Part shown: positions 8,668 through 18,007 of the stretch, in pieces
Numbering within the stretch: the stretch's first letter is position 1
Layout: each line of letters opens with the position of its first letter
NCBI RefSeq assembly: GCF_004367585.1
Contig: NZ_CP038015.1
Location: 2,982,001 to 3,046,000, forward strand
Length of the DNA: 64,000 nucleotides
From: Paenisporosarcina antarctica
GTDB taxonomy: Bacteria; Bacillota; Bacilli; Bacillales_A; Planococcaceae
Reading direction: 5' to 3'
Translations under genes and position numbers: made by a program
Notes under the pieces: model-generated
Database searches by the model: none
Told to the model about the DNA's origin: nothing
What the model saw: only the letters and a program-made list of their open reading frames with translations

Positions 8668-9516
8668 TTATTTTCCTTTATGACCAAAGTTCATATACTG
8701 ATAGCGTCCCAGAATAATTTGATAAATACCAAATAAAATGAATCCAAGGGAAACGATTATTAGCAAATACTGACCATATGGTTGGTTAGCCAGTTCAGAT
8801 AAAGCACCACCGAGACCTTCAGATTGTTCTGGATTATGGCTATAAGCTGTTTGAATAAAGAAGAATCCAACCATATTTAATACGAGGCCACGTGCCATTA
8901 ATCCAACTTTCCCAGAAATGCGTGCCACTTTACGTTCTGTGGCATTCATGTCAGTCGTAATAAATTTGCGCATAAATTTTTCTTTCGCTCCATTAAAGAA
9001 TTCAGTGAGACCATATCCAATAATAATAACGCCTAATAAACCGATTAACCAAACCCCATAAGGCTGTTCCATTAATTTTCCGGATAAGATTTTCTCGGTA
9101 TCGTCACCTCCAGCTTTACCAGTATGACTCGCTAACTTAATGGCACCAAAAGCTAAATTCGCATAAATAATAGCACTGATAAAAAAACCAGTCCGCCTAA
9201 TAATACCTTTTGCATCCTTGCCTTCGTTTTCAGGATCTTTAAGAGCCTTGATAAAATCCCACAAGATAGATCCAATTAAACCTATTCCAATTATCCACAA
9301 GACTACTTCCCCAAACGGCATTTCAGCAATGGATTGCAATGCACCACCAGTTCCAGTAGTCTCTCCCCCTGGTCCCACAGCAGCTAGTGCTGCCAGCACG
9401 CCAATCATTCCATAAACAATTCCTTTTGACATACTACCAAAGCGGCCGAATCGACGTACCCACGGTTTTGCTTCCCTTATCTTGTCTACTGCCTGTGCTT
9501 TTGATGGCGTGCTCAT
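8668..9516 (-). CDS. DUF1206 membrane protein
   Basis: The product is 282 residues from ATG 9516 (GAGGAAGTG upstream). It contains three repeated two-helix units, each with a G-rich membrane segment followed by GALxxLAxxPxGxxLL-like sequence (around residues 55-80, 145-165 and 230-260). This is the arrangement of DUF1206 (PF06724). The function is unknown. It is followed by its own terminator. Confidence 0.85.
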   Translation of the reverse strand: MSTPSKAQAVDKIREAKPWVRRFGRFGSMSKGIVYGMIGVLAALAAVGPGGETTGTGGALQSIAEMPFGEVVLWIIGIGLIGSILWDFIKALKDPENEGKDAKGIIRRTGFFISAIIYANLAFGAIKLASHTGKAGGDDTEKILSGKLMEQPYGVWLIGLLGVIIIGYGLTEFFNGAKEKFMRKFITTDMNATERKVARISGKVGLMARGLVLNMVGFFFIQTAYSHNPEQSEGLGGALSELANQPYGQYLLIIVSLGFILFGIYQIILGRYQYMNFGHKGK

Positions 9517-9724
9517 ATAGGACACTTCCTCTGTTGTTATCATACTATCATCTTATTAAAGTTCCCTTTTTAATCAAATTAGAAACCTATTAAATGAGGT
9601 ATTTTATGGAATACTGAGAAATTATTATGGCATTAAAGTGATCCCATTTTTATTATTGAAATATATACCAATTTTCTTAATAATCAATTATAATTTTCTA
9701 GAATCCGTTTGAAGGAGACTTCCA

Positions 9725-10225
9725 TTGAAAAAATTATTGACGATATTCTTTCTAGCTTTATTAATTGTTGGTTGTTCTAACGAAGTCAATTCCAAGGAAA
9801 CCACAAAAATTTTTAGCGAATTGGAGCAAAGTATCGTCCATTCCGTTATGGAGAACTTCGGCTATCGTCAAGAGTTCACTGAAGACGCTGTAAAACTGGT
9901 TGAATTTGATGAAAAGACCGAAAAATTGAAAATCATTGCCTACATTTATAGCTTTGATGATGAAACTTATGATGAATTCAAGGCAGACATTCTCGATAGC
10001 TGTGCAACTATACTTCAAGATGTAAAAAGACAACATGAAGTTCAAGAAGTGGTGTTAATAGTAGAAACGACCCTTGAAGATCGAGAAGGACAGCCGATTG
10101 ATATGGCCATATTTAATATGGTGTTTGAAAGAAAGAACTTACAAAAAATTAATTTCCACGAATTGGATCCTTTACATCTCTCTAAAAAGGCAAACTTTTA
10201 TATTGCACCACCAGTTACGATGTAA
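9725..10225 (+). CDS. Small lipoprotein of unknown function
   Basis: A TTG start is supported by GAAGGAGA eight bases upstream. The 166-residue product begins with a lipoprotein signal peptide whose lipobox IVGC puts the lipidated Cys at residue 17. The mature part is acidic with no family I recognise; YIYSFDDETYDEFKADILDSC and the following strand pattern suggest a small alpha/beta fold. A strong terminator follows directly. It is likely anchored on the outer face of the membrane. Confidence 0.75.
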   Translation: MKKLLTIFFLALLIVGCSNEVNSKETTKIFSELEQSIVHSVMENFGYRQEFTEDAVKLVEFDEKTEKLKIIAYIYSFDDETYDEFKADILDSCATILQDVKRQHEVQEVVLIVETTLEDREGQPIDMAIFNMVFERKNLQKINFHELDPLHLSKKANFYIAPPVTM

Positions 10226-10261
10226 AAAGCCAAAACCGAGAAACTCGGTTTTGGCTTTTTT
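10224..10261 (+). terminator. Strong terminator after the lipoprotein
   Basis: AAAAAGCCAAAACCGAG pairs perfectly with CTCGGTTTTGGCTTTTT around AAA (10224-10240 with 10244-10260). It is usable on both strands. Confidence 0.9.
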
Positions 10262-10318
10262 ACTAGATAAGAAAATATGAGTTTTTTCGAGTAATACCTT
10301 CGTACTTGGAGTTGTTAT

Positions 10319-10432
10319 GTCTAGCTCCAAGCGTCAACTCACACCTAAGCTTTGGCCCCTCATGCGGACACACGTTTCCAAATAGGTTCTTCCAGCGCCG
10401 GTGATGAGCTAGAGTGGCGCTTTCTGCTTTTC
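10319..10432 (+). repeat. Dispersed intergenic repeat, family B, copy 1
   Basis: This ~114-base block (CTAGCTCCAAGC..., ACACCTAAGCTT, TTCCAGCGCCGGTGATG, GCTTTTC) is homologous to the reverse complement of 46311-46438. AGCGCC/GGCGCT inside it can form a hairpin. It is a non-coding interspersed repeat seen twice in the window. Confidence 0.75.
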
Positions 10433-11128
10433 TTAATTTTCAGCGTGAGCAATCCAACCACCGAAAAGTGTTGTAGAAAAGAATTGTGTAACTCGATCAA
10501 ATCCAGCTTGAGCTAGAAGATCTTCGATTTGAGCAGCTGAAATAAAGGACAGTTCACGGACTGATTCTTCCATTCCTTCCACATCTTCTTTCGTTAAATC
10601 TGTTAAATCTAGCCATATCGACTTCCATAAATTCATACATTCATTAAATTCTGGTTTTGATTGATCGCCAAACATCGTGACGAGTACAAAAGGTGATCCT
10701 GGTTGTAATTGTTCTTTCACTGTTTTTAGTAGGCTAAGCTTCTCTTCTAGCGTTTCGACAAAATGCAAAACTAGTAAGCATGTTGCGGCATTAAATATTT
10801 GTGTTAATTCTAATTCTTCAATCTTGCCAGCATGAATGGACACACGTTCTTCCATACCTTCGTTCTTCGCTTTTTGGAGGGCTACTTCTAGCATAGCTTC
10901 AGAAGGATCTACACCTGCAAAGGTCCACGTGGGATTAGCTGTTCCAAATGTCACAAATTCATTCCCTCCACCTGCCCCAATGACTAACACGTTTGCTGAT
11001 TCTTTCACATGAGCACGTAAAAAGGACTGGACCATTCGAAACATGGCATCGTATGTAGGTAGAGCACGTCGAATTCCCTTATCATATTCTCTAGCCATTT
11101 CCATATCAAATACTAAATCATCTTTCAC
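10433..11128 (-). CDS. Class I SAM-dependent methyltransferase
   Basis: The 231-residue protein has the SAM-binding motif NVLVIGAGGGNEFVTFG at about residues 45-62, the acidic end of beta-2 (GVDPSEAML), and post-motifs AATCLLVLHFVETLEEK. The C-terminal half is variable and the substrate unknown. GGGGGAAAAATAG precedes the ATG. No partner gene is adjacent, so a role cannot be inferred from context. Confidence 0.85.
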   Translation of the reverse strand: MKDDLVFDMEMAREYDKGIRRALPTYDAMFRMVQSFLRAHVKESANVLVIGAGGGNEFVTFGTANPTWTFAGVDPSEAMLEVALQKAKNEGMEERVSIHAGKIEELELTQIFNAATCLLVLHFVETLEEKLSLLKTVKEQLQPGSPFVLVTMFGDQSKPEFNECMNLWKSIWLDLTDLTKEDVEGMEESVRELSFISAAQIEDLLAQAGFDRVTQFFSTTLFGGWIAHAEN

Positions 11129-11453
11129 TATTTTTCCCCCTTTACTCGTTAACTAGCTATCTTTATTATGTGTTAATTTTTGAAAACTTACAAACCGATA
11201 GAGATTCGCTAACTTCAGAGAAGAAGTGTTACACTTTCAAAAGAAAAGCGGACCCTAACTAGACTCAATGACATGTGGAAATCACCATGTGCCCTTCACC
11301 TTCACTTGAGGATACGAAATAAAAAATCCGTTTCAAAGTGAACATTCTATAGCGCTCTTGCGTCTAGAAATAGATAATCTTGAGTGAAAGAGAACACCTT
11401 ATACTTTACTTTCTTATCTTTTCAGTTAACCACCCTTTTGGAGGATGATATGC
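11129..11453. other. Intergenic region between methyltransferase and aldo/keto reductase
   Basis: This stretch is free of supported genes. It holds the divergent promoters and no recognisable repeat or riboswitch. Confidence 0.5.
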
Positions 11454-12437
11454 ATGGAAAATACTAAAAGAACTCTAGGTCAAACAGACTTAAACCTTTC
11501 CCCCCTTGGACTAGGAACTTGGCAATTTAGTAAAGGATCTGGCGTAGTTGGAAAGTTTTGGGGATCCCTAGATGATGAACTAACCGAAGATATTATTAAA
11601 ACATCTTTAACTGGCGGCATTAACTGGTTTGACACAGCTGAAGTGTATGGCGGTGGAGAGTCAGAAAAGATTTTAGCCAAAGCGCTTGGAAATATAGGTG
11701 CAACACATGACGAGGCAAAAATTGCAACGAAATGGTGGCCCTTGTTTAGAACAGCGAAATCTATAACGAAAACAATACATAACCGACAAGAGGCTCTAAA
11801 TAATCGACCTATAGATTTATATCAAATTCATCAACCGTATTCCCTCTCTTCAGTTGATAAGCAAATACGAGCAATGATTGAACTAGTAAAGGACGGTCAT
11901 ATTAACCATGTGGGCGTTAGTAATTTCAATGTTGCAGCTATGGTCAATTCACATCGAATTTTGACTGAAAATGGACTTTCACTTGCTTCAAACCAAGTGA
12001 AATATAGCTTACTAGATCGCCGAATTGAAGAAAATGGAATCCTACAAAGTGCTAAAGAATTAGGGATTTCCATTATTGCGTATTCACCTCTTGAACAAGG
12101 ATTATTAACCGGGAAATTCCATGATAATCCAGCTTTAATTCACGATGCCAAAGGACCACGCAGATTTCAACGTAAGTTTAAAGAAGCTGGGTTGGCTGAG
12201 TCAAAGCCACTCATAACATTACTCGATGCAATCGGTGAAAAATATAATGTGAGCGCTAGTCAAGTCGCCTTAAACTGGACCATTCATTATCACGGGGAAA
12301 CGGTTTTCGCGATACCTGGCGCAACTAAAGTTCATCATGCACAAGACAATGTGGGTGCTTTAACCTTTAAACTGGACGCTTCCGAACTCGAAGAAATTTC
12401 ACGTACTTCATGGAAAGTGATTGGGAAGAAAAAATAG
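11454..12437 (+). CDS. Aldo/keto reductase
   Basis: The start at 11454 has GGAGG nine bases upstream; the earlier ATG at 11445 overlaps that site. The 327-residue protein shows the AKR barrel signatures: LGLGTWQF, the catalytic Asp-Tyr of WFDTAEVYGGGESE, Lys in ATKWWP, His in LYQIHQPY, and the NADPH-binding IPGATK near the end. It probably reduces aldehydes or sugar-derived carbonyls with NADPH in the cytosol. The specific substrate is unknown. A terminator follows. Confidence 0.92.
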   Translation: MENTKRTLGQTDLNLSPLGLGTWQFSKGSGVVGKFWGSLDDELTEDIIKTSLTGGINWFDTAEVYGGGESEKILAKALGNIGATHDEAKIATKWWPLFRTAKSITKTIHNRQEALNNRPIDLYQIHQPYSLSSVDKQIRAMIELVKDGHINHVGVSNFNVAAMVNSHRILTENGLSLASNQVKYSLLDRRIEENGILQSAKELGISIIAYSPLEQGLLTGKFHDNPALIHDAKGPRRFQRKFKEAGLAESKPLITLLDAIGEKYNVSASQVALNWTIHYHGETVFAIPGATKVHHAQDNVGALTFKLDASELEEISRTSWKVIGKKK

Positions 12438-12494
12438 GTACACCTTTTTTCACAACAATTTCCATGATGCTTCAAAATTTAATACTAAGCTACC

Positions 12495-12523
12495 AAGACG
12501 TCATTTTAAATGGCGTCTTTTTT
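12495..12523 (+). terminator. Terminator after aldo/keto reductase
   Basis: AAGACGTCATTT (12495-12506) pairs with AAATGGCGTCTT (12508-12519) with one mismatch, followed by T6. Confidence 0.8.
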
Positions 12524-12534
12524 AATTGATATGA

Positions 12535-12600
12535 CTGTCAGCTGAAAATAGATTTACCATACTGTATCAACATTGGTTTCTGGGTCCCCTTCCAAATTTC
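12535..12600. repeat. Degenerate fragment of dispersed repeat family A
   Basis: ACCATACTGTATCAAC followed by TTGGTTTCTGGGTC resembles the CCATACAGTATCAACTTTGATTTCC segment of family A at 17690 and 53586. Confidence 0.5.
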
Positions 12601-12652
12601 CATTGAAAGCCCACTACTAAATATAACGACAAAAAATACCTAAATTTACCTA

Positions 12653-12745
12653 TTACAACGTGAACCGCTATTTTTACAACGTGGAGGTCTATTTTTACAA
12701 CGTCACCTTTCGTAATTACAACGTGACAGCCAAAATTTACAACTG
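12653..12745. repeat. 21-bp tandem array 2 (TTACAACG core)
   Basis: Units of 21 bases begin at 12653, 12674, 12695 and 12716 with TTACAACGT, and a partial fifth begins at 12737. Only the first nine or so bases are conserved between units. No reading frame runs through it convincingly. Confidence 0.85.
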
Positions 12746-12932
12746 AGCTATCGGTCGACACTCGATCCATATCTTATTGACCATGCATGACAAGTAAATA
12801 AAGGAAAAGCTGGAGAAATCTTTTTTCTGTCCAAAAAGACCAAAAAAACCTTGTAAATACAGTGTATCCGGAAATTTAATTGGAATAATATTCTACATAA
12901 AAAAATAATTTTTAGAATTATTTAAATTTTAC

Positions 12933-12971
12933 TTGTAATTAGATTATTCACTATTGTATAGTCTTATACAA
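12933..12971 (+). promoter_or_regulatory. Promoter with overlapping perfect palindrome upstream of the PAS-AAA regulator
   Basis: TTGTAA (12933-12938) and TATAGT (12957-12962) are spaced 18 bases, a sigma-A-like arrangement. TTGTATA (12954-12960) and TATACAA (12965-12971) form a perfect inverted repeat over the -10 region, a good place for a repressor. Autoregulation by the downstream gene is inference. No sigma-54 -24/-12 element was seen. Confidence 0.55.
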
Positions 12972-12993
12972 GAATGAATAAAGGAGTTCAAGT

Positions 12994-14334
12994 ATGAATT
13001 CAATGTTATTACTTCCAAATACCGATGAAGAAATCATGGATATGCATGATGAAGATATCATCATTACAACGCGTGAAGGGAAAATTATTAAAGTAACGCA
13101 GATTAGTGGTGAGCATTACGGGTTGTCACCTGCACAACTTTTAGGTAAATCTGTTTTTGACTTAGAAGCACAAGGGATTTTTTCACCTGCAATTACACCT
13201 GAAGTGGTCAAGAAAAAGAAGAAAGTTGTCATTGTACAAACGACTCCATCCGGTCGAAAAGTATTAATTACCGGAATCCCACTTTTCAATGCTCAGCGTG
13301 AAGTTGAATTTGTTATTAGTTATTCTTATGAACTTTCTGAACTGATTGTCATGAAAGAGTACTTGCAAGATTTAGAAACTGAAATGAGCAAAGTAAAAGA
13401 AGAACTTGCCCATTTACGTGATCAACACATCCGAATAGATGGGGCAATTATGGAAAGTCAATCTTCTTCACGTGCAGTTAAAACTGCACTTAAAATGGCA
13501 TCTTATGATGCACCAATTGTCATCCATGGAGAACGTGGAGTTGGAAAAATGACACTTGCCAAATTTATTCATAGCAAAAGCACGCGTCATGCAGATGCCT
13601 TTATCGAAGTGAATTGCAGTACAATACCTGAAGCTGTTTTTGAAATCGCTTTCACGGGTCAAGGTGATATTAAATCCCCTGGGTACTTATCTTTATCTCA
13701 TGGTGGCACGCTTGTATTAAACGAAATAGATCAGATATCACTTGCATCCCAGTGCATATTGTACAAACATCTCCAACTGCAACAATCAATTAGAGTCATT
13801 GCTGTAAGTGAAGTTTCATTAGAAGACTTGGTCAAAAAAGGTTCTTTCCGAGAAGACTTATTTTATTACTTGAATCTCGCATCTATTCAGTTAAAACCCT
13901 TGCGTGAGCGCCCTGAAGATTTGGAAAAAGCCATTTCTCAATTGGTACAAAACTTAAATGAAAAGTATAAACAAGAAAAGAAAGTAGCAGATGACCTTTA
14001 CTTACATCTTCTTCAACACGAATGGATGGGTAATTTTTGCGAACTAAAAAATGTTATGGAGCGCAGTTTTATTGAAAGTGAATCTACTGTAATCGCTCTT
14101 CACGATTTACCCATCCAATACCAACCCAGCGAAGATGAACAAATTGGTATAGAAATAGATGGGCAAACACTCCCTCATATTTTAGAATTTGTCGAAAAGA
14201 AAGTTCTTTTGAATGCACAAAGACGCTACAAAACCACAACGGTAATGGCTCAAATATTAGGTATTAGCCAACCATCTGTTGTTCGTAAATTAAAGAAATA
14301 TGTAAATACCACCATAGGAGATGACATCGAATGA
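12994..14334 (+). CDS. PAS-AAA+-HTH regulator, TyrR-like (degenerate sigma-54-type activator)
   Basis: The 446-residue protein has a PAS domain (about 12-115), a coiled linker (125-150), an AAA+ domain (about 155-370) with Walker [10 protein letters not shown], and a C-terminal helix-turn-helix ([18 protein letters not shown]). The GAFTGA loop that contacts sigma-54 is missing: the region reads [20 protein letters not shown]. The Walker B Asp is Asn (TLVLNEID). It therefore probably works at sigma-A promoters like TyrR. AAAGGAG precedes ATG. It overlaps the aminotransferase start by ATGA, so it likely controls this catabolic unit, with the PAS domain sensing a ligand. Confidence 0.85.
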   Translation: MNSMLLLPNTDEEIMDMHDEDIIITTREGKIIKVTQISGEHYGLSPAQLLGKSVFDLEAQGIFSPAITPEVVKKKKKVVIVQTTPSGRKVLITGIPLFNAQREVEFVISYSYELSELIVMKEYLQDLETEMSKVKEELAHLRDQHIRIDGAIMESQSSSRAVKTALKMASYDAPIVIHGERGVGKMTLAKFIHSKSTRHADAFIEVNCSTIPEAVFEIAFTGQGDIKSPGYLSLSHGGTLVLNEIDQISLASQCILYKHLQLQQSIRVIAVSEVSLEDLVKKGSFREDLFYYLNLASIQLKPLRERPEDLEKAISQLVQNLNEKYKQEKKVADDLYLHLLQHEWMGNFCELKNVMERSFIESESTVIALHDLPIQYQPSEDEQIGIEIDGQTLPHILEFVEKKVLLNAQRRYKTTTVMAQILGISQPSVVRKLKKYVNTTIGDDIE

Positions 14335-15638
14335 CAAAAGTTCTACAACAAGACTTTCAACATCTAGTCGGATCGATAGCAAATTTACTTGCGCCAAGTA
14401 TGGCGAAAGACCACCCCAACTTACCTGTCGTAAAAGCTGAAGGATGTTATTACTACGGAGTGGACGGTAAAAAATATTTAGACTTCACATCAGGAATAGC
14501 TGTTGAAAATGTTGGGCACCGTCACCCAAAAGTCGTACAAGCCATTAAAGACAGTGCTGACACATTAATTCATGGACCTTCTGGCGTTATAATCTATGAA
14601 TCTATTTTAAAACTCGCATACGAATTACAACAAATCATGCCACCTAAACTTGATAACTTCTTCTTTGCAAACAGTGGTACAGAAGCGATTGAAGGAGCGA
14701 TTAAGTTAGCGAAATATGCTACGAAACGTCCGTATGTCGTGTCTTTTACTGGTTGTTTTCACGGCCGCTCAATGGGTGCATTAAGTGTTTCAACTTCAAA
14801 AAGTAAATACCGAAAGTTTTTACAACCGTCTTGGTTAACGTACCAATTGCCATATGCTCACCCAGATGATTTGCCAGAAGGAGCAATTCCAGAAATCTTT
14901 TTCCCAGAAAAACTAGAGCGTGATGTAGAAAAGCTTTTTAACCATCAAGTAACACCTGAAGAAGTGGCATGTATCATTTTAGAACCTGTTTTAGGTGAAG
15001 GTGGTTATATTATTCCACCTAAAGAATGGTTAGCTAAAATAAGAGAAATTTGTGACCGTCATGGTATTTTATTAATTTTTGATGAAGTACAAACTGGCTT
15101 TGGACGAACTGGTAACTGGTTTGCCGCTCAAACATTTGGTGTAACCCCTGATATTATGGCAATTGCAAAAGGCATTGCCGCAGGTCTTCCATTGAGTGCA
15201 ACTGTTGCCTCTAAAGAATTGATGTCACAATGGCCTCTCGGTACACATGGCACTACCTTTGGAGGAAATCCAATTGCTTGTTCGGCTGCACTTGCTTCTC
15301 TTGAAGTTTTAAGAGAGGAACGTTTACTTGAAAACGCAACAAACATGGGGGCATATGCTCTTGAGCAACTTGGTGAGTTGAAAAAGAAACACCACTTGAT
15401 TAAAGAAGTTCGGGGCGTCGGCTTAATGATTGGCATTGAATTACAAGTTCCTGAAACCGGAAAACCCAATGGCCAAGCGGTGATGGACGTATTAGATGGT
15501 TGTTTAGAGCGGGGCGTACTTTTCTATCTATGCGGTAATTCAGGAGAAGTGATTCGCATGATACCACCATTGACAATAACAAAAGATCAGATTGATACAG
15601 GTATCGATGTTTTGGATCAAGCATTAAGTGACTTATAA
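14331..15638 (+). CDS. Class III aminotransferase (GABA/ornithine aminotransferase-like)
   Basis: The 435-residue PLP enzyme shows the class III signature [15 protein letters not shown] and the Schiff-base lysine K280 in [26 protein letters not shown] is the phosphate-binding region. It moves an amino group, usually from an omega-amino acid such as GABA, beta-alanine or ornithine, to a keto acid in the cytosol. Its start overlaps the regulator stop, and a permease follows 20 bases later. This suggests a dedicated uptake-and-degradation unit. The precise substrate cannot be assigned. Confidence 0.92.
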   Translation: MTKVLQQDFQHLVGSIANLLAPSMAKDHPNLPVVKAEGCYYYGVDGKKYLDFTSGIAVENVGHRHPKVVQAIKDSADTLIHGPSGVIIYESILKLAYELQQIMPPKLDNFFFANSGTEAIEGAIKLAKYATKRPYVVSFTGCFHGRSMGALSVSTSKSKYRKFLQPSWLTYQLPYAHPDDLPEGAIPEIFFPEKLERDVEKLFNHQVTPEEVACIILEPVLGEGGYIIPPKEWLAKIREICDRHGILLIFDEVQTGFGRTGNWFAAQTFGVTPDIMAIAKGIAAGLPLSATVASKELMSQWPLGTHGTTFGGNPIACSAALASLEVLREERLLENATNMGAYALEQLGELKKKHHLIKEVRGVGLMIGIELQVPETGKPNGQAVMDVLDGCLERGVLFYLCGNSGEVIRMIPPLTITKDQIDTGIDVLDQALSDL

Positions 15639-15658
15639 AGCCTAAAGGGGGAAATCAC

Positions 15659-17026
15659 ATGACGACGATTAACAAAAGGGAAACGACGACAGTTTCATCA
15701 TCAGCAACATGGAAGTTTATCATCCCATCACTTATTGGGGCATTATTATTTCTAGTTCCTATTAAATATGATGGCCAAGTAACAATCGTCATTGGGATTC
15801 TTGCTTCTTTTTTACAATCCACATTTGGCGAGTGGATTCCTGGTTTCGTTGTATTATTATTAGGTTTTTCAGCAGTCACTACTTTAGCAGCAACAGCTTT
15901 GAAACCAACATTTGTTAAAAATTCTCCATTTATGCGATCGATTTTCATTACAGGCCCATTTGGTCTGATTGTTCGTGTAGTTGGATTTACAGTTGGTATA
16001 ATGGCTTTCTATGAAATTGGACCTGAATTTATTTCTTCACGTAATACAGGTGGTGTTGTGCTGTATGACTTGGCACCAGTATTGTTAACTTGGTTCTTAT
16101 TTGCTGGTATTCTATTACCTTTGTTAGTTGAATTTGGTTTGATGGAGTTCGTTGGTGCTTTAGTAAATAAATTTATGCGTCCTGTATTCACATTACCTGG
16201 TCGCTCATCAATTGACTGCATGGCTTCTTGGATGGGTGCTGCACCAGTCGGAGTATTAGTAACGATGAAGCAGTATAATGAAGGCTATTATACAAAACGT
16301 GAAGCTGCTGTTATAGCCACAACATTCTCGATTGCTTCAGTAGCCTTTAGTCTAGTTGTTGCAAATGTTGTTGGAATCGGCCATTTATTCTTACCTTTCT
16401 ATATTGCCATATCAGTTGCATGTGTAGTGGCAGCCATCATCATGCCACGTATTCCCCCACTATCTCGTAAAGCAGATACGTATTACGAGCCAGTTGGAAA
16501 ACAAATTGATGATAATATTCCGGAAGGCGTTTCTTTAGTAAAATGGGGCTTTGAAGCAGCCCGATTAAAAGCAAGCAATTCAGGCAGCGTAAAGAAACTT
16601 GCAAAATCAGGTGCCGAAACTGTTCTAGACATTTGGTTAGGACTGATTCCTCTTGTAATGGCTCTTGGTACACTTGCACTTGTACTTGCTGAATACACGC
16701 CTGTATTCAAAATTATTTCATATCCGTTAATACCAGTTTTAACGTTACTTGGTTTACCTGAGGCCGCTGAAGCTGCACCAACGTTATTAGTAGGATTCGC
16801 AGATATGTTCTTACCCGCTATACTCGGGAGCGGTATTGAAAGTGATCTAACAAAATTCGTATTAGCTGGGGTATCGTTAACTCAATTAATCTACATGTCT
16901 GAAATCGGCATCTTGATTTTACGTTCAAATATTCCGGTTAACTTCTTGGAACTTGTGTTAATCTTTATTTTACGTACAATTATAACATTGCCAATAATTG
17001 TAATTTTCGCTCATATTTTTGTCTGA
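15659..17026 (+). CDS. YjiH-type permease with nucleoside-recognition (Gate) domain
   Basis: The 455-residue integral membrane protein has about ten hydrophobic segments, with the YjiH signature region GRSSIDCMASWMGAAPVGVLV near residue 180 and a second Gate-like half. Members are uncharacterised transporters often found with amino-acid catabolic genes. AAGGGGGAAATCAC precedes the ATG. It is the third gene of the regulator-aminotransferase unit and probably imports the aminotransferase substrate (inference from operon position). Confidence 0.85.
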   Translation: MTTINKRETTTVSSSATWKFIIPSLIGALLFLVPIKYDGQVTIVIGILASFLQSTFGEWIPGFVVLLLGFSAVTTLAATALKPTFVKNSPFMRSIFITGPFGLIVRVVGFTVGIMAFYEIGPEFISSRNTGGVVLYDLAPVLLTWFLFAGILLPLLVEFGLMEFVGALVNKFMRPVFTLPGRSSIDCMASWMGAAPVGVLVTMKQYNEGYYTKREAAVIATTFSIASVAFSLVVANVVGIGHLFLPFYIAISVACVVAAIIMPRIPPLSRKADTYYEPVGKQIDDNIPEGVSLVKWGFEAARLKASNSGSVKKLAKSGAETVLDIWLGLIPLVMALGTLALVLAEYTPVFKIISYPLIPVLTLLGLPEAAEAAPTLLVGFADMFLPAILGSGIESDLTKFVLAGVSLTQLIYMSEIGILILRSNIPVNFLELVLIFILRTIITLPIIVIFAHIFV

Positions 17027-17036
17027 TAGATTAATT

Positions 17037-17087
17037 AAAAACTGCCCCTCTTGTATTTAGTTTTAGACAAGAGGGGCAGTTTTTTTT
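17037..17087. terminator. Bidirectional terminator between convergent genes
   Basis: AAAAACTGCCCCTCTTGT pairs perfectly with ACAAGAGGGGCAGTTTTT (17037-17054 with 17067-17084), with T runs on both strands. Confidence 0.9.
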
Positions 17088-17475
17088 ACCCCTTATTTAC
17101 GTATTCTGCATTATAGGAATTTTCTCCGGCATGAACTGCTAATAGGGTGTTCGAAAAACCTACGAGTCTATTCACTAATTCGTCGGCAATCGTATAAACA
17201 AGAGCGTGTAGCTCTGGATTGTATAATTTAGGGTCATCAAATATCACTGTAGTATTGATGTAAATTTCTTTATTATCATATAAGTCATAGTGAATGATGA
17301 CTTTCCCTACTGCACCCCCTGTCTTTGGATCATGATAATTAGGCAGGAAGATGTACCACTCTTCAGCAGTAGCTGATCGAAAGTTTTTTGTGAATGTTAA
17401 TCCACTAAGTTCCACCTGTATTTTTTCTTGAAATTCAGGTTGGATTACCTCTATTACTTTTTCTTTCCCCTCCAT
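17086..17475 (-). CDS. Hypothetical protein, 129 residues
   Basis: A clean frame with GAGGAGA seven bases before ATG. The protein is soluble with no signal peptide or membrane segment. It is rich in beta-strand pattern (VGKVIIHYDLYDNKEIYINTTVIFDD) and ends in a helix LVYTIADELVNRLVG. I do not recognise the family. It stands alone and converges with the YjiH gene. Confidence 0.7.
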   Translation of the reverse strand: MEGKEKVIEVIQPEFQEKIQVELSGLTFTKNFRSATAEEWYIFLPNYHDPKTGGAVGKVIIHYDLYDNKEIYINTTVIFDDPKLYNPELHALVYTIADELVNRLVGFSNTLLAVHAGENSYNAEYVNKG

Positions 17476-17609
17476 TATTAATCTCCTCTATATACGTATT
17501 TTAGACAAGTCCTTTGATGTAAAGATGTAGAACTGTGAAAACCATTTATTGACCAATCAATATTATCTTTAACATAAACTAATTGAATTACTCCTGAATT
17601 TCAAATGAG

Positions 17610-17805
17610 ACAAGAAAAACCGGGCAAAATACGCCCGGTCCTTTAAGAAATTACAGATGATTTAAGTATCAGTTTAAAAGGATATTCCATACAGCATCAA
17701 CTTTGATTTCCGGGTCGCTTAGGACGGCAATCTTCTACACTATAACCTGAAGAATAAGACAGCCTTCTATTTAAGTCTAGTGATTTCCTTTTCAGGCGGA
17801 CGCTT
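17610..17805. repeat. Dispersed repeat family A, copy 1, left part (interrupted by IS110)
   Basis: It begins with the hairpin ACCGGGC-N7-GCCCGGT (17619-17639), continues through a segment shared with 53537-53605, and ends with CAGGCGGACGCTT. The continuation TTTCCGCGGGCGG is found at 19488, beyond the IS element. On the minus strand the hairpin is followed by T5 and may act as a terminator. Confidence 0.85.
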
Positions 17806-18007
17806 TCTTACCACTAGTCAAGAGTTTTCCCATTTCTTTTTCAGAAAAAAATAGTGAAAATGAAATAGTAAGCGGTTGACTTCTGTTCCGTCGCTTGTTA
17901 AAAGATATTTGGCTTCACTATACCCTCAGAAATCATGATTTAACACACGGAACCGAAAAAATAAGCATAGTAAATAAACCTCACGATTTCTGTTTTTTTC
18001 GCAGGGG

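Noticed and set aside
12840-12993. Sigma-54 (-24/-12) promoter for the PAS-AAA regulator unit
   Set aside because: No GG-N10-GC element at suitable spacing; a sigma-A-like promoter fits better, consistent with the missing GAFTGA loop.
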